Below are positions 17,741-26,105 of a stretch of 64,000 bases of DNA, one piece after another (the stretch's first letter is position 1; each line of letters begins with the position of its first letter). The position numbers and the translations under genes are program-made. The stretch lies in assembly GCA_032358255.1 (NCBI GenBank), contig JAULBX010030152.1, positions 120,275-184,274 of the forward strand. Reading direction: 5' to 3'. Under the pieces are notes generated by a model. It ran no database searches. It saw only the letters and a program-made list of their open reading frames with translations, and was not told where the DNA came from. This DNA comes from Heterotrichella gracilis (lineage: Eukaryota > Sar > Xanthophyceae > Tribonematales > Xanthonemataceae).

Positions 17741-18610
17741 ATGACCCGCCACGAAGTCCCGTCTAGCCGACAGCTGAGCAGGCGCTTTGCCAGCCAGTTG
17801 AATATCGCGCTGGACGCCATTGGCTACCCTGCTAGCCCCACGCCCCGCGCCAACGCTTTGGCAGCCGCGGTTGGGGTCGATCTGGGCACGGCAAAAGGAT
17901 TTCTGAGCGGCTTTGCCATCCCTGAGTGGGATGCCTTTGCGGTGCTGTGCGAACTCACTGGAAAACAACCTGGCTACTTCCTTGATTGGGTACCACAACA
18001 GTTTCCCCTAGATACCGAGCTTGTCAAGCCAGTTGGACCGGGTGATGTACTTGTCATGCGCTTGCCCGAAGCGATGGCAGGTCCGATTACGCGCGTGACC
18101 TCTGAAAAGGAGTATCTCGTTGCAAAGACTGACCTAGGCTACGGAATCGTTAAGGGCGATATCGTTGTCATGGCCAGCCTTTTGGACGGAACGATGCCGA
18201 TGACGGCCGGCGACCTGTACCTGGTCGGAACGAAGACCCGCTACTACGCACTGGAATGCACTGATGTCCACGACCACGTTGCGACACTGGAGCCGCAGTC
18301 TGACGATGATTCAGCCACCATCACGATCCGCTTGACCCCGGAAGGAATGCCGGAGCCCGGCGCCCTGCAGCGGTTCGGCATCGTGCAGTTGGGGGTGATC
18401 GTCGCGAGCGTCAAGTCGGCCCATGTTCTGACCACGCTGGAGCAGCGCCCAAAGGGTACAGACGAAAAAAAACGCCAACCCCCGAAGGAGTTGGCGTCGT
18501 CAGGCAGGAATGTTATCCCGTTGCCTTCTGCAGCGAATAGGACAAAGACCACTGCGAAGCAGTCTGTCCCTGTGCCTTCCAGTTCTGGAGACTCTGGCCC
18601 AGACGCTTGA
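17741..18610 (+). CDS. CI/LexA-type repressor (HTH plus S24-like domain)
   Basis: The 289-residue product has an N-terminal helix-turn-helix (ANALAAAVGVDLGTAKGFLSG, about residues 35-55) and a C-terminal S24-like beta-rich domain (KGDIVVMASLLDGTMPMTAGDLYLVG). A Ser-Lys catalytic dyad is not obvious, so self-cleavage is uncertain. It is divergent from the FlhD/C-like operon, as expected of a SetR-like transfer repressor. The last 40-50 residues are basic and low in complexity, cross the methyltransferase terminator, and overlap the end of that gene by 98 bp. Confidence 0.8.
   Translation: MTRHEVPSSRQLSRRFASQLNIALDAIGYPASPTPRANALAAAVGVDLGTAKGFLSGFAIPEWDAFAVLCELTGKQPGYFLDWVPQQFPLDTELVKPVGPGDVLVMRLPEAMAGPITRVTSEKEYLVAKTDLGYGIVKGDIVVMASLLDGTMPMTAGDLYLVGTKTRYYALECTDVHDHVATLEPQSDDDSATITIRLTPEGMPEPGALQRFGIVQLGVIVASVKSAHVLTTLEQRPKGTDEKKRQPPKELASSGRNVIPLPSAANRTKTTAKQSVPVPSSSGDSGPDA
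18465..18496 (-). terminator. Terminator of the methyltransferase operon
   Basis: CGCCAAC and GTTGGCG form the stem, followed by eight T on the minus strand. It lies inside the C-terminal codons of the convergent repressor gene. Confidence 0.8.
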
Positions 18611-19931
18611 ACAGCGCCTTGACCGGTGCATAGGCAATGCCCTGGCCCAGCAGGATGTGACCATCCGTCTTGCTGAGGCCTTGAGCTAGATGCTCAGGCA
18701 CTTCCTTGATCCTTGCGTGCTCCGTCACCGTGAGCTGCCGAAGCAGATCAGGGTTCGTCGGATGCGCCAGGAGCGGGTCGGTGCTACCCGCTTTCTGGTA
18801 CCCGGCCCGAATTGTTGGGCACGAAGTTGAGTCCGGCGTCACGACTTGCATCGCGAAGCAGTTACCCTTCTCAGCATCCCGGACCTCCTTTACCTTGAGG
18901 TAATCGAAGGTTCGCCAATCCTCAGCGTCAGGGCCAATCGGCTCAAGCACTTCACGCAGCGACTTCACAGGCCGCGCCACAGGGGCGAGGTTCTGCAAGT
19001 CCACTTCAATGCCGCGAGTTGACGCGACTAGGAACCAGCGAGAACGAGCTTCCAGACTTCCGAAGTCCGATGCGGTAAGCACCGTCTCCTGCACGTCGTA
19101 GCCGCAGTCACGCAGATGGTTACGCAGAATGTCAGCCGAGCCCGTCTCCGCATACTGCGGCACGTTCTCGATGACGCAGATCGCGGGTTGAACGCGATTG
19201 ATCACCATCAACGCACTGGCCACCAGGTGGCCCACCTCGGGGTGTGCTTCCATGTTCGCCAGCTTGCGCTTCGATTTGCCGGCCTGGCTTGCTCCGCTGC
19301 ACGGAATGCCAGCAGCGAAAATGTCGACCTTGGGCAGTCGATGCATTGCTGCATAGTCCTGCACCAGTTCCTGCATCGGGGCAGACACAGCGACAGTGTC
19401 CTTGCGCCAGATGTCGTTTGCTTCCATCGCATGCTCCAGCAGGTTGCCGTCGATCTCGTTGGCCAGAGCCAACCGCGATTTGACGCCCGCTTCCGCGAGG
19501 CCTGCATGTGCAGCGTGATCCAGAACGCCGCCACCGAACGAAACCGCACCGGTGGTCACTTCGCCCTGCTCCATGTTGTGGCTCAGGCGGTCGAGGCGCG
19601 CCTTGCGGTTCGCTTCGCTGGCCAAAGGCAGGATGGAGATCTTGCGATCCTCGACAACAATGCGAACTGCGTCCATGCCCTCGAAGGGCTTGAGCAACTC
19701 GGAGTTGGCGATGTCGATGACAGGAATCTTGCGGCCGTTGCGCTCTTTGCTGCTAACGAGATGGGTCCCGTTGGATTCAGCAATGAGCTCGATGCGCGCC
19801 TTCTCGACGTTCACTGTCCGTTTGTAGGTCTTGCCGGGGATGAACCCTGCGTCTTCCAGACCAAGAAAGTCCAGATACACACGGGTACTTCCTTTGTTAC
19901 TGCTAACCTTGCGAACGAGATATCGTTGCAT
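18513..19931 (-). CDS. C5-cytosine DNA methyltransferase with an N-terminal extension
   Basis: The start at 19931 (SD GGAG) gives 472 residues. Catalytic motif IV is GIPCSGAS (Cys about 211), motif VI is VIENVPQY and motif VIII is LEARSRWFLVAS; motif I is SFGGGVLDHA. The first 110 residues are an extra basic domain not typical of compact Dcm-type enzymes. There is no restriction enzyme nearby, so it is probably an orphan methylase for protection or regulation. It is downstream of the primase gene with a structured leader between them. Confidence 0.9.
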   Translation of the reverse strand: MQRYLVRKVSSNKGSTRVYLDFLGLEDAGFIPGKTYKRTVNVEKARIELIAESNGTHLVSSKERNGRKIPVIDIANSELLKPFEGMDAVRIVVEDRKISILPLASEANRKARLDRLSHNMEQGEVTTGAVSFGGGVLDHAAHAGLAEAGVKSRLALANEIDGNLLEHAMEANDIWRKDTVAVSAPMQELVQDYAAMHRLPKVDIFAAGIPCSGASQAGKSKRKLANMEAHPEVGHLVASALMVINRVQPAICVIENVPQYAETGSADILRNHLRDCGYDVQETVLTASDFGSLEARSRWFLVASTRGIEVDLQNLAPVARPVKSLREVLEPIGPDAEDWRTFDYLKVKEVRDAEKGNCFAMQVVTPDSTSCPTIRAGYQKAGSTDPLLAHPTNPDLLRQLTVTEHARIKEVPEHLAQGLSKTDGHILLGQGIAYAPVKALFKRLGQSLQNWKAQGQTASQWSLSYSLQKATG

Positions 19932-19981
19932 TTGAATTCTCCAAAAGAAAAACCCGCACCAGCCTCTCGGCCAGTACGGGT
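19932..19981 (-). promoter_or_regulatory. Leader hairpin of the methyltransferase gene
   Basis: ACCCG/CGGGU closes an inner CUGGCC/GGCUGG stem with a GAGA loop (19952-19981). Five U follow, then the Shine-Dalgarno. It looks like an intrinsic terminator placed directly before the ribosome site, so it may attenuate. There is no clear H2, so membership in the leader family is uncertain. Confidence 0.55.
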
Positions 19982-20019
19982 CTGTGGATTGCGTAGCTCC
20001 TATCCGTGAGGACAGAGTG

Positions 20020-21075
20020 CTATGCGGCTTTTGATCTCTCCCAGTAGTCCGCAATGTCATCACCAACCTTTGCGGGCCGAATGATGAGGGTGCGAAGCCC
20101 TTGGAGTCTCGCGCGCTGCGCTAACTTTTCTGCGTAGACGCTGCCAGGTCGGCTCATTCGAGACGAACCATCTGCGTTGCGCCCGGAGCTTTTCAGCTCG
20201 TCGGAGTCGGCAAAGATGATCAGTTTCTTGACCACACCATGCAGATCCTCCGGAAGCGTGAACTCCGACAGCGCGGGCCCGTTAAGGCACGGCCAGATCG
20301 GAATACGCTTGAGCATCGCTGATGCCCAGCCTGTCTCCATCCCTTCGCATACGCCCAGCGTGTCGCCTTGCGGCTCCATCATCTGAACAGAGAAGGAATT
20401 GATTCCAACGCCCAGGTCCGTCTTCTTGGCAATTGGCACATTGGCCTTTTGCCCTTCTGCGGTCAGGTACGTCTTGTGCAGCTGCACCACCTGTCCATCC
20501 ACGCCTTGGGCGAGTGACAGCATGGCCGGGAACTTGCCCAGCAGCACTGGTCGATCCTGCCCATCGGGTGGCGGCGCCCAGTACTCCAGCGCCGGATGAA
20601 AACGGACGTTCAGCGGTGTGAAGTCCATTCCGGGCACTCGATTAAGCATGTAGCGATGCACAGGGTCACCAGTGGTGATCTCACGCGCCTCATTCCACAT
20701 CTTCAGCATGCGAGCGCGATTGCGCTCAACTTTCTCAGGGGTCCACTCGTTGGACATGGATTGCCGCGCAGCCAGCGGAATCGGCTTGATGTTGGAGTTT
20801 CCGAAGAAATCTCGCACATCGTCAGCCGCGTCCTTGAACTGCGAATATCCCATGTGGCGCATGAGCATTCCAAAGCCCGAAGAGTACTTACCCTCCGTGC
20901 ACTGATTGCACACCCACACGCCCCCGTGCTTCTTACCAGCCCAGCGGTACCGGTCACGACCCCCACAGAAGGGGCACGGACCGGGCTTGCCGTTGAAGAA
21001 GCTCGGATCCATCCCCCTTGCGGTCAGGATATCCGGCCAGCGGCCGAAAGCTAGATCCTCTGCTTTTTCGTTCAT
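20020..21075 (-). CDS. P4-alpha-like DNA primase (zinc finger plus TOPRIM)
   Basis: This 351-residue protein opens with a zinc-ribbon (CPFCGGRDRYRW near residue 33, then CNQC near 57) and carries a TOPRIM domain (VCEGMETGWASAML; IIFADSDEL). It matches the primase half of P4-like proteins but lacks the helicase half. It would prime plasmid replication or the transferred strand. The start at 21075 is set by GGAGGGA, which is part of leader hairpin H2. Confidence 0.88.
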   Translation of the reverse strand: MNEKAEDLAFGRWPDILTARGMDPSFFNGKPGPCPFCGGRDRYRWAGKKHGGVWVCNQCTEGKYSSGFGMLMRHMGYSQFKDAADDVRDFFGNSNIKPIPLAARQSMSNEWTPEKVERNRARMLKMWNEAREITTGDPVHRYMLNRVPGMDFTPLNVRFHPALEYWAPPPDGQDRPVLLGKFPAMLSLAQGVDGQVVQLHKTYLTAEGQKANVPIAKKTDLGVGINSFSVQMMEPQGDTLGVCEGMETGWASAMLKRIPIWPCLNGPALSEFTLPEDLHGVVKKLIIFADSDELKSSGRNADGSSRMSRPGSVYAEKLAQRARLQGLRTLIIRPAKVGDDIADYWERSKAA

Positions 21076-21161
21076 GATCCCTCCAAAGGAATAGAGGGAC
21101 CGACTACCCCTTGGGGCAGGAGGCCCCTCAGGGTTGAAATGTCGGCAGCCTTGACGGCTGC
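21076..21161 (-). promoter_or_regulatory. Structured 5' leader of the primase gene (leader A)
   Basis: H0 pairs GCAGCC with GGCUGC (21145-21161). H1 is closed by CCC/GGG with inner GGGGC/GCCCC. H2 pairs GGUCCCUC with GGAGGGAUC, hiding the whole Shine-Dalgarno. The alternative pairs GAGGGGCC with GGUCCCUC. No U-tract follows. Confidence 0.7.
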
Positions 21162-21189
21162 GTGTCCGCAATACTGCGAAAACGCCCTA

Positions 21190-21232
21190 ATTTTCCTGCA
21201 AATCTTTCTTATCGTCCAACGATGGCGCACAG
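21190..21232 (-). promoter_or_regulatory. CCATC-type promoter of the primase operon
   Basis: TTGGAC (21214-21219) lies 18 bp from GAAAAT (21190-21195). It is preceded by GCGCCATCG, the shared element. It is among the weaker members because of its spacing. Confidence 0.55.
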
Positions 21233-21283
21233 TCCATCAAATCTTGAAAAAGTGGCTTTTTGCAGGAGCCCGTAGGCCCCTGT

Positions 21284-21311
21284 AAAAAACCCCCGCCCCG
21301 GATGGGGCAGG
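21284..21311 (-). terminator. Terminator after the CobT-like gene
   Basis: GCCCC/GGGGC stem with six T following on the minus strand. A second hairpin (AGGGGCC...GGCUCCU-like) lies just beyond. Confidence 0.75.
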
Positions 21312-21319
21312 AGTAAGGG

Positions 21320-23494
21320 TTAAGCGGCAAGCCGGTCCACCATGTGGCCCTTGAACAGCTGTTCAAGAGCGTCTGGCAGATCGTCTATGCCCTCTACGCA
21401 CACCGAGTAGGGAACCAGAGCTGGCAGCACTTTGGCTGCAATCTCTCCCAACCCGATGCCCATGAATTCGATCCCCTTCGCTTCTGCGTTGGCAATCTCC
21501 TTCTTGGCGAGTTCGACGTCATCCGGGCATCCGTCCGTCACAATCAGCATCAGCCTACGGCTGACCCGTTGTTGCAACAGGCCGGGAGTGACCTCACGAA
21601 TTGCCTCACCCAGGGGGGTGAAGCCATCAGCTGTCACTTCATTGACCTTTGCCGCAAGGGCTCGGGTCGATGCACCGAACGGTTTGAACTCGTAGGCGTA
21701 TTTGCCAGCGTCCTGGTCCTCGGGGAACATCGCAATCGATGTCCGCACCTTGGCAATTCGCTCCAGCGCCTGGGCGCAAGCCAGCGTGATCTGGGTGGCC
21801 ACGACGATGTGCTCATCCATCGAACCAGAGCGGTCCAACAGCAGCTTCACCGCGGCATCCGTACCGCTCGCCGGCGCAGGCCTGCGAAAGATGTTCGTGT
21901 CGCCCAATTTCTTGAGACGCCACGCCAGTTCCGTCGCGACCACGCCGCCAGCAACCGTCAGCCTGCGAGGGCCGTTGCGCTTGCCAGCGAGCTCCCGGAG
22001 GAACACACGAGTCAACTTGCTCACGACACCCGTCAGCCTCAAGCCGGCATTGAATGCCAGGCCGATTGCATCTTTCGGAGCGCCGCCGCCGGCAGCTGCT
22101 ACAGCATGAACCAGCTCTTCGCCGTCCCCGCCCTGCTCTGCTGCCTCAAGGACTTGCAACTGACGCTGCGCCTCCTGCAGAACGACTTCCAGGTCCGCGC
22201 CCGTTTCCTCGGCCTGCGCAAGCGCACGCTCGATGATCTGGATCGCCTCGTCGGAGGGAGTCGTTTGCTCAGCCTGATCGCCTGCATTCACAGACATCGG
22301 GCCGAACTGTGCCTCGTAAGACTGCTCCAGCACAGACCCCATATCGAAGTCCGCTGCTGATGCCATGTCCATCGGTGCATCTGCCTGTGCCTCAGACCCG
22401 CCGCCAGTGTTGCCACCACCGCCAGATTGAGTTGCGCTGCCGTCTCCGGCCTCGCCGCCTTGTTGCCCAGAGTTATCGCCCTGGGCTGCATCTGCCTGCT
22501 CTTGCTGACCCCCCGACTCAGCCCCTTCGGGCTGGCCTGCAGACTCCGTAGAGCCGCGTGGATCTGCTTGAGCGTCGCTGGACTCACCCTCCTGATCGGA
22601 AGGCTCACCACCGGGTGCATTGCCTTGTTGGCCTGGCTCATTCGGTTCAGCATTCGCTTCACCGTCTGCACCTTGACCCTGCGGTTGCCCGTCAGCAGTA
22701 GTGGGCTCGCTTTCTTCGCCGTTCTTGGACGAAGACTCGTCTTGCGACGCTTCGTTCTGTCCGTCATGAGGCGCTTCTGGCTGAGCTTGGTCCTGCTGTT
22801 GGGAGTGCTCATCTTGCGCCCCGGCCTCGGGTTGCGCTTGCTGCTGCGGCTGCTCTTCAGGAGCGGGCGGCTGCATGTTCTGCCAAAGTGACTTGGCAAT
22901 TGCCAGCGTGTCGGCTGTGCTGGTGGCGTGAACCATCTGCTCAGCTGCAACACGGATGGCCGCGTTGACGAACTCAGGGCAAACGGCCTCGGCTGCATTC
23001 ACAACCTCATGGCCACGCTTGAGGAAGGTCGCCTTGGGGGCAATCTTCACAGCGGTTTGCACCAGTGCACTCAGCGAAGCAAGCTTTGCCGGAGAAATCA
23101 CTCCCTCCTGCGCTTGCTTGACGATTGCTTCAAGGTCCTTTTCAACACCTCGGTCGAGGATCAATTTGGCACCCTTGAAGGTTTTCATCTGCTGGGCTTC
23201 GATGCGGGGATCCTCAAGCGCGTTGAGGAGAGCGTGGATGTTCAAGTCCACGTCTTCAGGAATGTCCGCCCAGCTGGTGTGCGTGGCGTGTCCCGCTTCG
23301 TGCATCGCAACGCGAGTGAGGATCGCTATTTCAGCCAGGCTCCCCACTTTGGGGTCCGGCAGATTCAGATCACCGTCGCGCGTCATCGACGCTTTCTGTC
23401 CCCACTTGACGTTGACCTTGCGGCCGACCAGCATGGAGACGAATCCGGCGATGACCTGGCGGGCAGTCGCGGGATTTTCAATCAGTTTGCTCAT
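21320..23494 (-). CDS. CobT-like VWA-domain protein
   Basis: The 724-residue product has an N-terminal region with the metalloprotease-like HEAGHATH motif (about residue 66), a long acidic Gln/Glu/Ser/Gly-rich linker (about 225-400) and a C-terminal VWA domain with the MIDAS motif DRSGSMDEH and TPLGEA. This is the CobT layout (cobaltochelatase subunit), and CobT-like proteins pair with CobS-like MoxR ATPases. A CobS-like gene is at 31919-32902 but no CobN is seen, so a remodelling role fits better than cobalt chelation. It is second in the operon after the DUF3150-like gene. Confidence 0.85.
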   Translation of the reverse strand: MSKLIENPATARQVIAGFVSMLVGRKVNVKWGQKASMTRDGDLNLPDPKVGSLAEIAILTRVAMHEAGHATHTSWADIPEDVDLNIHALLNALEDPRIEAQQMKTFKGAKLILDRGVEKDLEAIVKQAQEGVISPAKLASLSALVQTAVKIAPKATFLKRGHEVVNAAEAVCPEFVNAAIRVAAEQMVHATSTADTLAIAKSLWQNMQPPAPEEQPQQQAQPEAGAQDEHSQQQDQAQPEAPHDGQNEASQDESSSKNGEESEPTTADGQPQGQGADGEANAEPNEPGQQGNAPGGEPSDQEGESSDAQADPRGSTESAGQPEGAESGGQQEQADAAQGDNSGQQGGEAGDGSATQSGGGGNTGGGSEAQADAPMDMASAADFDMGSVLEQSYEAQFGPMSVNAGDQAEQTTPSDEAIQIIERALAQAEETGADLEVVLQEAQRQLQVLEAAEQGGDGEELVHAVAAAGGGAPKDAIGLAFNAGLRLTGVVSKLTRVFLRELAGKRNGPRRLTVAGGVVATELAWRLKKLGDTNIFRRPAPASGTDAAVKLLLDRSGSMDEHIVVATQITLACAQALERIAKVRTSIAMFPEDQDAGKYAYEFKPFGASTRALAAKVNEVTADGFTPLGEAIREVTPGLLQQRVSRRLMLIVTDGCPDDVELAKKEIANAEAKGIEFMGIGLGEIAAKVLPALVPYSVCVEGIDDLPDALEQLFKGHMVDRLAA

Positions 23495-23538
23495 GGGAGC
23501 TCCAGACGCCCCGACGCGCAATGCGCCGGGGTTGGGTT
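23495..23538 (-). promoter_or_regulatory. Short leader hairpin before the CobT-like gene (leader Q)
   Basis: CCCCG/CGGGG closes an inner GCGC/GCGC stem (23509-23531). The GGAG ribosome site can pair with the CUCC that directly follows it. It is a reduced version of the leader family, inside an operon. Confidence 0.5.
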
Positions 23539-23545
23539 GGAAAGA

Positions 23546-24646
23546 TCAGAACAGGGCCACGAGTTCAGGCTCGGCCGTTTCCGTCGTCTCAGCCTCAGGC
23601 ATAAAGCCCTGGTCCTCGATGACAGTCACAGTGGCCTGCACAGGCTGTTGGGCCACTGCAGGTTGCGACGACACAGGCTCAGCAGCGGCAGCTACTGGCG
23701 CTGCCGTTTGGTTCAGCATCTGCTCGAAAGCATCTGCTGCGCTGTTGCTCTGGTACGCCATCGCGGCGACTTTCATCGCCTCACGCGGATCGCTCAGCAG
23801 ACGGCTGATCGACCACACATGCATCAGGCTGGCGCCCTCGATGGGGCCGTCCTTCGGCAGGAGGTTGATGACGTGCTGGATCATGCTTGCCATGGGCTCA
23901 CACGTCGCATCGAGGAACGAGAAGCTTTGGAACTTCTCACCGATGCGAACCAGCGGTCGCAGTGTCTTCCAGGTGACCTTCTCACGCTTTTGCACGACCC
24001 CGTTGGGGCCGGCACCAGTGAGGTACTTGGTCATCAGGATTTCCGCCTCGCGTGCAGCGTCAGCAAACAACTCGCCTTTGAGGCCAGTCATCTGCTTTGC
24101 ATACATCGAATTGGCACCGTTGTGCTCGTCTTCGCTCGGGGCGTTCACGCGGCACAAGTGGAAACCGAAGGAAAGGCGTCCGCCAACGTGTTCCGGTGTC
24201 GGAATATCGCTGATCAGGTTAGCCCACTCCGCGTTCTCCGGCTGCGCTTGCCACTTCTCGATTGCGTCGTTGAAACGCTGCTCGAAAGCGGCCTTGCGCG
24301 CGTCAAACTCGGCCTTGATTTTCACCAGTTCTTCGAACACCTTGTTCAGCTTGGCATCGGGGATGCCCATCGTGCCAAGCACGGGAAGGCCGTTGATCAG
24401 CAGGAGCTTTTCAGCGCGGCGCTTGAGCTGCAGGAAAGGTGCGAGGTCGTCGGTGTCACAGATCTTGATAGATCCGAGAGTGGCCAGCGACTCGGGGGGG
24501 AGGTTCGCGAACTCCGGGTTCTTGGCGATGAGCTGCTCCTTGCGGAGACGCTTCTTACCAGACCAGAGGTGAACATCCAGGGTCACGCAAACAAGGCCAT
24601 CGACCTTCTTGTGCTTGACTGCTTCGGTGACGTTGGAATTCGTCAT
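23546..24646 (-). CDS. DUF3150-like protein
   Basis: The start at 24646 gives 366 residues. The N-terminal 300 residues (opening VDGLVCVTLDVHLWSGKKRL) resemble DUF3150, a family found with CobS/CobT-like pairs on plasmids and phages; this is from memory and not searched. The C-terminal 70 residues are Ala/Gln/Pro-rich with a short acidic end. It is first in the operon with the CobT-like gene, so the two probably act together. Confidence 0.7.
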   Translation of the reverse strand: MTNSNVTEAVKHKKVDGLVCVTLDVHLWSGKKRLRKEQLIAKNPEFANLPPESLATLGSIKICDTDDLAPFLQLKRRAEKLLLINGLPVLGTMGIPDAKLNKVFEELVKIKAEFDARKAAFEQRFNDAIEKWQAQPENAEWANLISDIPTPEHVGGRLSFGFHLCRVNAPSEDEHNGANSMYAKQMTGLKGELFADAAREAEILMTKYLTGAGPNGVVQKREKVTWKTLRPLVRIGEKFQSFSFLDATCEPMASMIQHVINLLPKDGPIEGASLMHVWSISRLLSDPREAMKVAAMAYQSNSAADAFEQMLNQTAAPVAAAAEPVSSQPAVAQQPVQATVTVIEDQGFMPEAETTETAEPELVALF

Positions 24647-24732
24647 TGGGTTCTCCAAAAAAAAGCGGGAACCCAACCCCCAGCGGGATTGAATTCCCGC
24701 ATGGGTTGATATTGATGCAGCCGTAAAGCTGC
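24647..24732 (-). promoter_or_regulatory. Structured 5' leader of the DUF3150-CobT operon (leader C)
   Basis: H0 is GCAGC/GCUGC (24717-24732). H1 pairs AACCC/GGGUU and GCGGGA/UCCCGC. H2 pairs UUGGGUU with AACCCAA, which abuts the AUG. The alternative is the longest seen: GCGGGAAUUCAAUCCC pairs over 16 positions with GGGGUUGGGUUCCCGC (three G-U) and is followed by eight U, a textbook intrinsic terminator. It is the best example of the family. Confidence 0.78.
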
Positions 24733-24757
24733 GCACGACGGAAAGTCGAACGTTGTC

Positions 24758-24799
24758 ACTATAGGGGAATCCAGCTCCCCGGGCAAATGATGGCGACCA
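24758..24799 (-). promoter_or_regulatory. CCATC-type promoter of the DUF3150-CobT operon
   Basis: TTGCCC (24781-24786) is 17 bp from TATAGT (24758-24763). GTCGCCATCAT directly precedes the -35. Confidence 0.8.
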
Positions 24800-24843
24800 A
24801 CGCCAGAACCCACGGCTGGCGTGGCCTGGCGGCCTGTAGAAGC

Positions 24844-24881
24844 CAAAAAAAAGGCACCCCCCATTACGGGAGGTGCCTTTG
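24844..24881 (-). terminator. Terminator after the 24895-25479 gene
   Basis: AAGGCACC pairs with GGUGCCUU and nine T follow on the minus strand. It isolates the next promoter. Confidence 0.9.
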
Positions 24882-24894
24882 ACTGACCTTGGGG

Positions 24895-25479
24895 TCAGAG
24901 TTCGGTGACTTTGAAGTCGGTTTCGATTGCAGACCCTTCCTTCTTCAGTTCCTTCTTGATCGATGCATCGGTGGGCCGGCCCTTCGCGTGCATGACCAGT
25001 TGGTAGTCGTCGCCGCCGCCCTTCGGATGAATCAAGGCCACCACCTTGTGGGTGAAGCCTTTGGCTTTCATCTTGGCGTCACGTTCGGCTGCTTTCTTCT
25101 TTTCCTTTTCCTCCACTTTCGCGAAGTCAGCGTTGAGCTTATCCATGAAGCAGACTTCGCACTTGCCGTCACGGTTTGTGCTCACGGTCGCCTTGTCGAA
25201 TGCCATGCGCTTGCAGCCCCGTTTGGAGCACTTGCACAGTCCGACCTTGCTGAACAGGACCATGACCTGCTCCTCGGTGGGCTTGCGGCCGTCAACGGAT
25301 TTGTCGTTGAGGTAGGCATCGCCGCCATTGGCGCTGTCTCCAGCGTCCTCAAGCGTCACGCGCAGCTGCAGACCATAGCCCTCGTACATCCAGGATGCCG
25401 GGGAGATCACAGCCGTCAGTTCGCGGCCGTCGACCACGCGCGTGAACGTCCGTTCTTTCAGATTGGTGTTCTCGCTCAT
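24895..25479 (-). CDS. Hypothetical zinc-binding protein
   Basis: The 194-residue product is not recognised. Its middle holds a cysteine cluster (KCSKRGCKR near 84, then KCEVCF near 105) likely to bind zinc, followed by a Lys/Glu-rich coiled-coil (EKEKKKAAERDAKMKAKG). It is second in a two-gene operon, overlapping the upstream gene by 4 bp (ATGA). Confidence 0.75.
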   Translation of the reverse strand: MSENTNLKERTFTRVVDGRELTAVISPASWMYEGYGLQLRVTLEDAGDSANGGDAYLNDKSVDGRKPTEEQVMVLFSKVGLCKCSKRGCKRMAFDKATVSTNRDGKCEVCFMDKLNADFAKVEEKEKKKAAERDAKMKAKGFTHKVVALIHPKGGGDDYQLVMHAKGRPTDASIKKELKKEGSAIETDFKVTEL

Positions 25480-25886
25480 TCCATGGGCCCCTTCATGTCT
25501 TCGCGCTGGATCCGGATTTCCAGAGCCACATAGCGAATCATCAGGTTGTTGTACTGCTCAGACGCATCGCCCGAGAAGTACTGGCCAGCCCAGTCGCCGG
25601 TCTTCACGCCCAGCAGATCCTGCAGCGCGCGAACGCTGTCGTTCAGGCATTCTTCGATCATCTCGCCAACACGGGTGTTGAGTTCGATGATCGCGTCAGC
25701 TTCCTTCTCAGACAGTCCGTAGCTCGACGGGGGCACTTCGAAGCGACCGCAGTCGCTCAGACGCGGCTCAAAGATGTCGAAGCCGTTGCGAGTCACGCCA
25801 AACTTGAGGCGGTTCGCGGAGGCGTCCAACACCAACTTGAGATCGCTGGGGAGGTCTTTCAAACCAGCAAGCGGTTTGATTTTCAT
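25476..25886 (-). CDS. Hypothetical protein, first gene of a two-gene operon
   Basis: This 136-residue soluble protein is not recognised. The N-terminal half looks beta-rich and the C-terminal half helical and acidic. GGAG precedes the ATG but lies in the loop of leader hairpin H2. Confidence 0.75.
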   Translation of the reverse strand: MKIKPLAGLKDLPSDLKLVLDASANRLKFGVTRNGFDIFEPRLSDCGRFEVPPSSYGLSEKEADAIIELNTRVGEMIEECLNDSVRALQDLLGVKTGDWAGQYFSGDASEQYNNLMIRYVALEIRIQREDMKGPME

Positions 25887-25960
25887 TGGTGGTCTCCAAA
25901 AAAGAGAGGGACCACCCCCGCAACGGGAAGTTGGTCCCGTTGGGGTATGGGCGTATGCCC
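25887..25960 (-). promoter_or_regulatory. Structured 5' leader (leader D)
   Basis: H0 is short (GGGC/GCCC, 25949-25960). H1 pairs CCCC/GGGG and AACGGGA/UCCCGUU. H2 pairs GGUGGUC with GACCACC directly before AAUG. The alternative GGGACCA/UGGUCCC is followed by UCUCUUUUUU, so it could end transcription. Confidence 0.75.
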
Positions 25961-26016
25961 GTTAAGGTGAATGCTGCCCAGGGGTAGCTAGCCTGACAAA
26001 CGTCAATGCAGCCGCT

Positions 26017-26058
26017 ATGCTAAGGCCTGGTCAGTGAGCGGTCAAAAGATGCGGCACA
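26017..26058 (-). promoter_or_regulatory. CCATC-type promoter of the 25886-24895 operon
   Basis: TTGACC (26040-26045) is 17 bp from TAGCAT (26017-26022), preceded by GCCGCATCT. The upstream part overlaps the 5' region of the divergent gene at 26106. Confidence 0.75.
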
Positions 26059-26105
26059 ACTTCCTGCGCTGGCCTCCTCACCCTTTTTACTTGTCTGGAG
26101 CGCCC

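Noticed and set aside
18513-20066. Classical restriction-modification system around the C5 methyltransferase
   Set aside because: No restriction endonuclease-like gene is adjacent; neighbours are a primase and a repressor.
22928-24709. Two long plus-strand frames (593 and 538 codons) opposite the CobT-like and DUF3150-like genes
   Set aside because: They cross both minus-strand genes and the leader region, overlap each other, and show no domain. They are shadows of codon bias.
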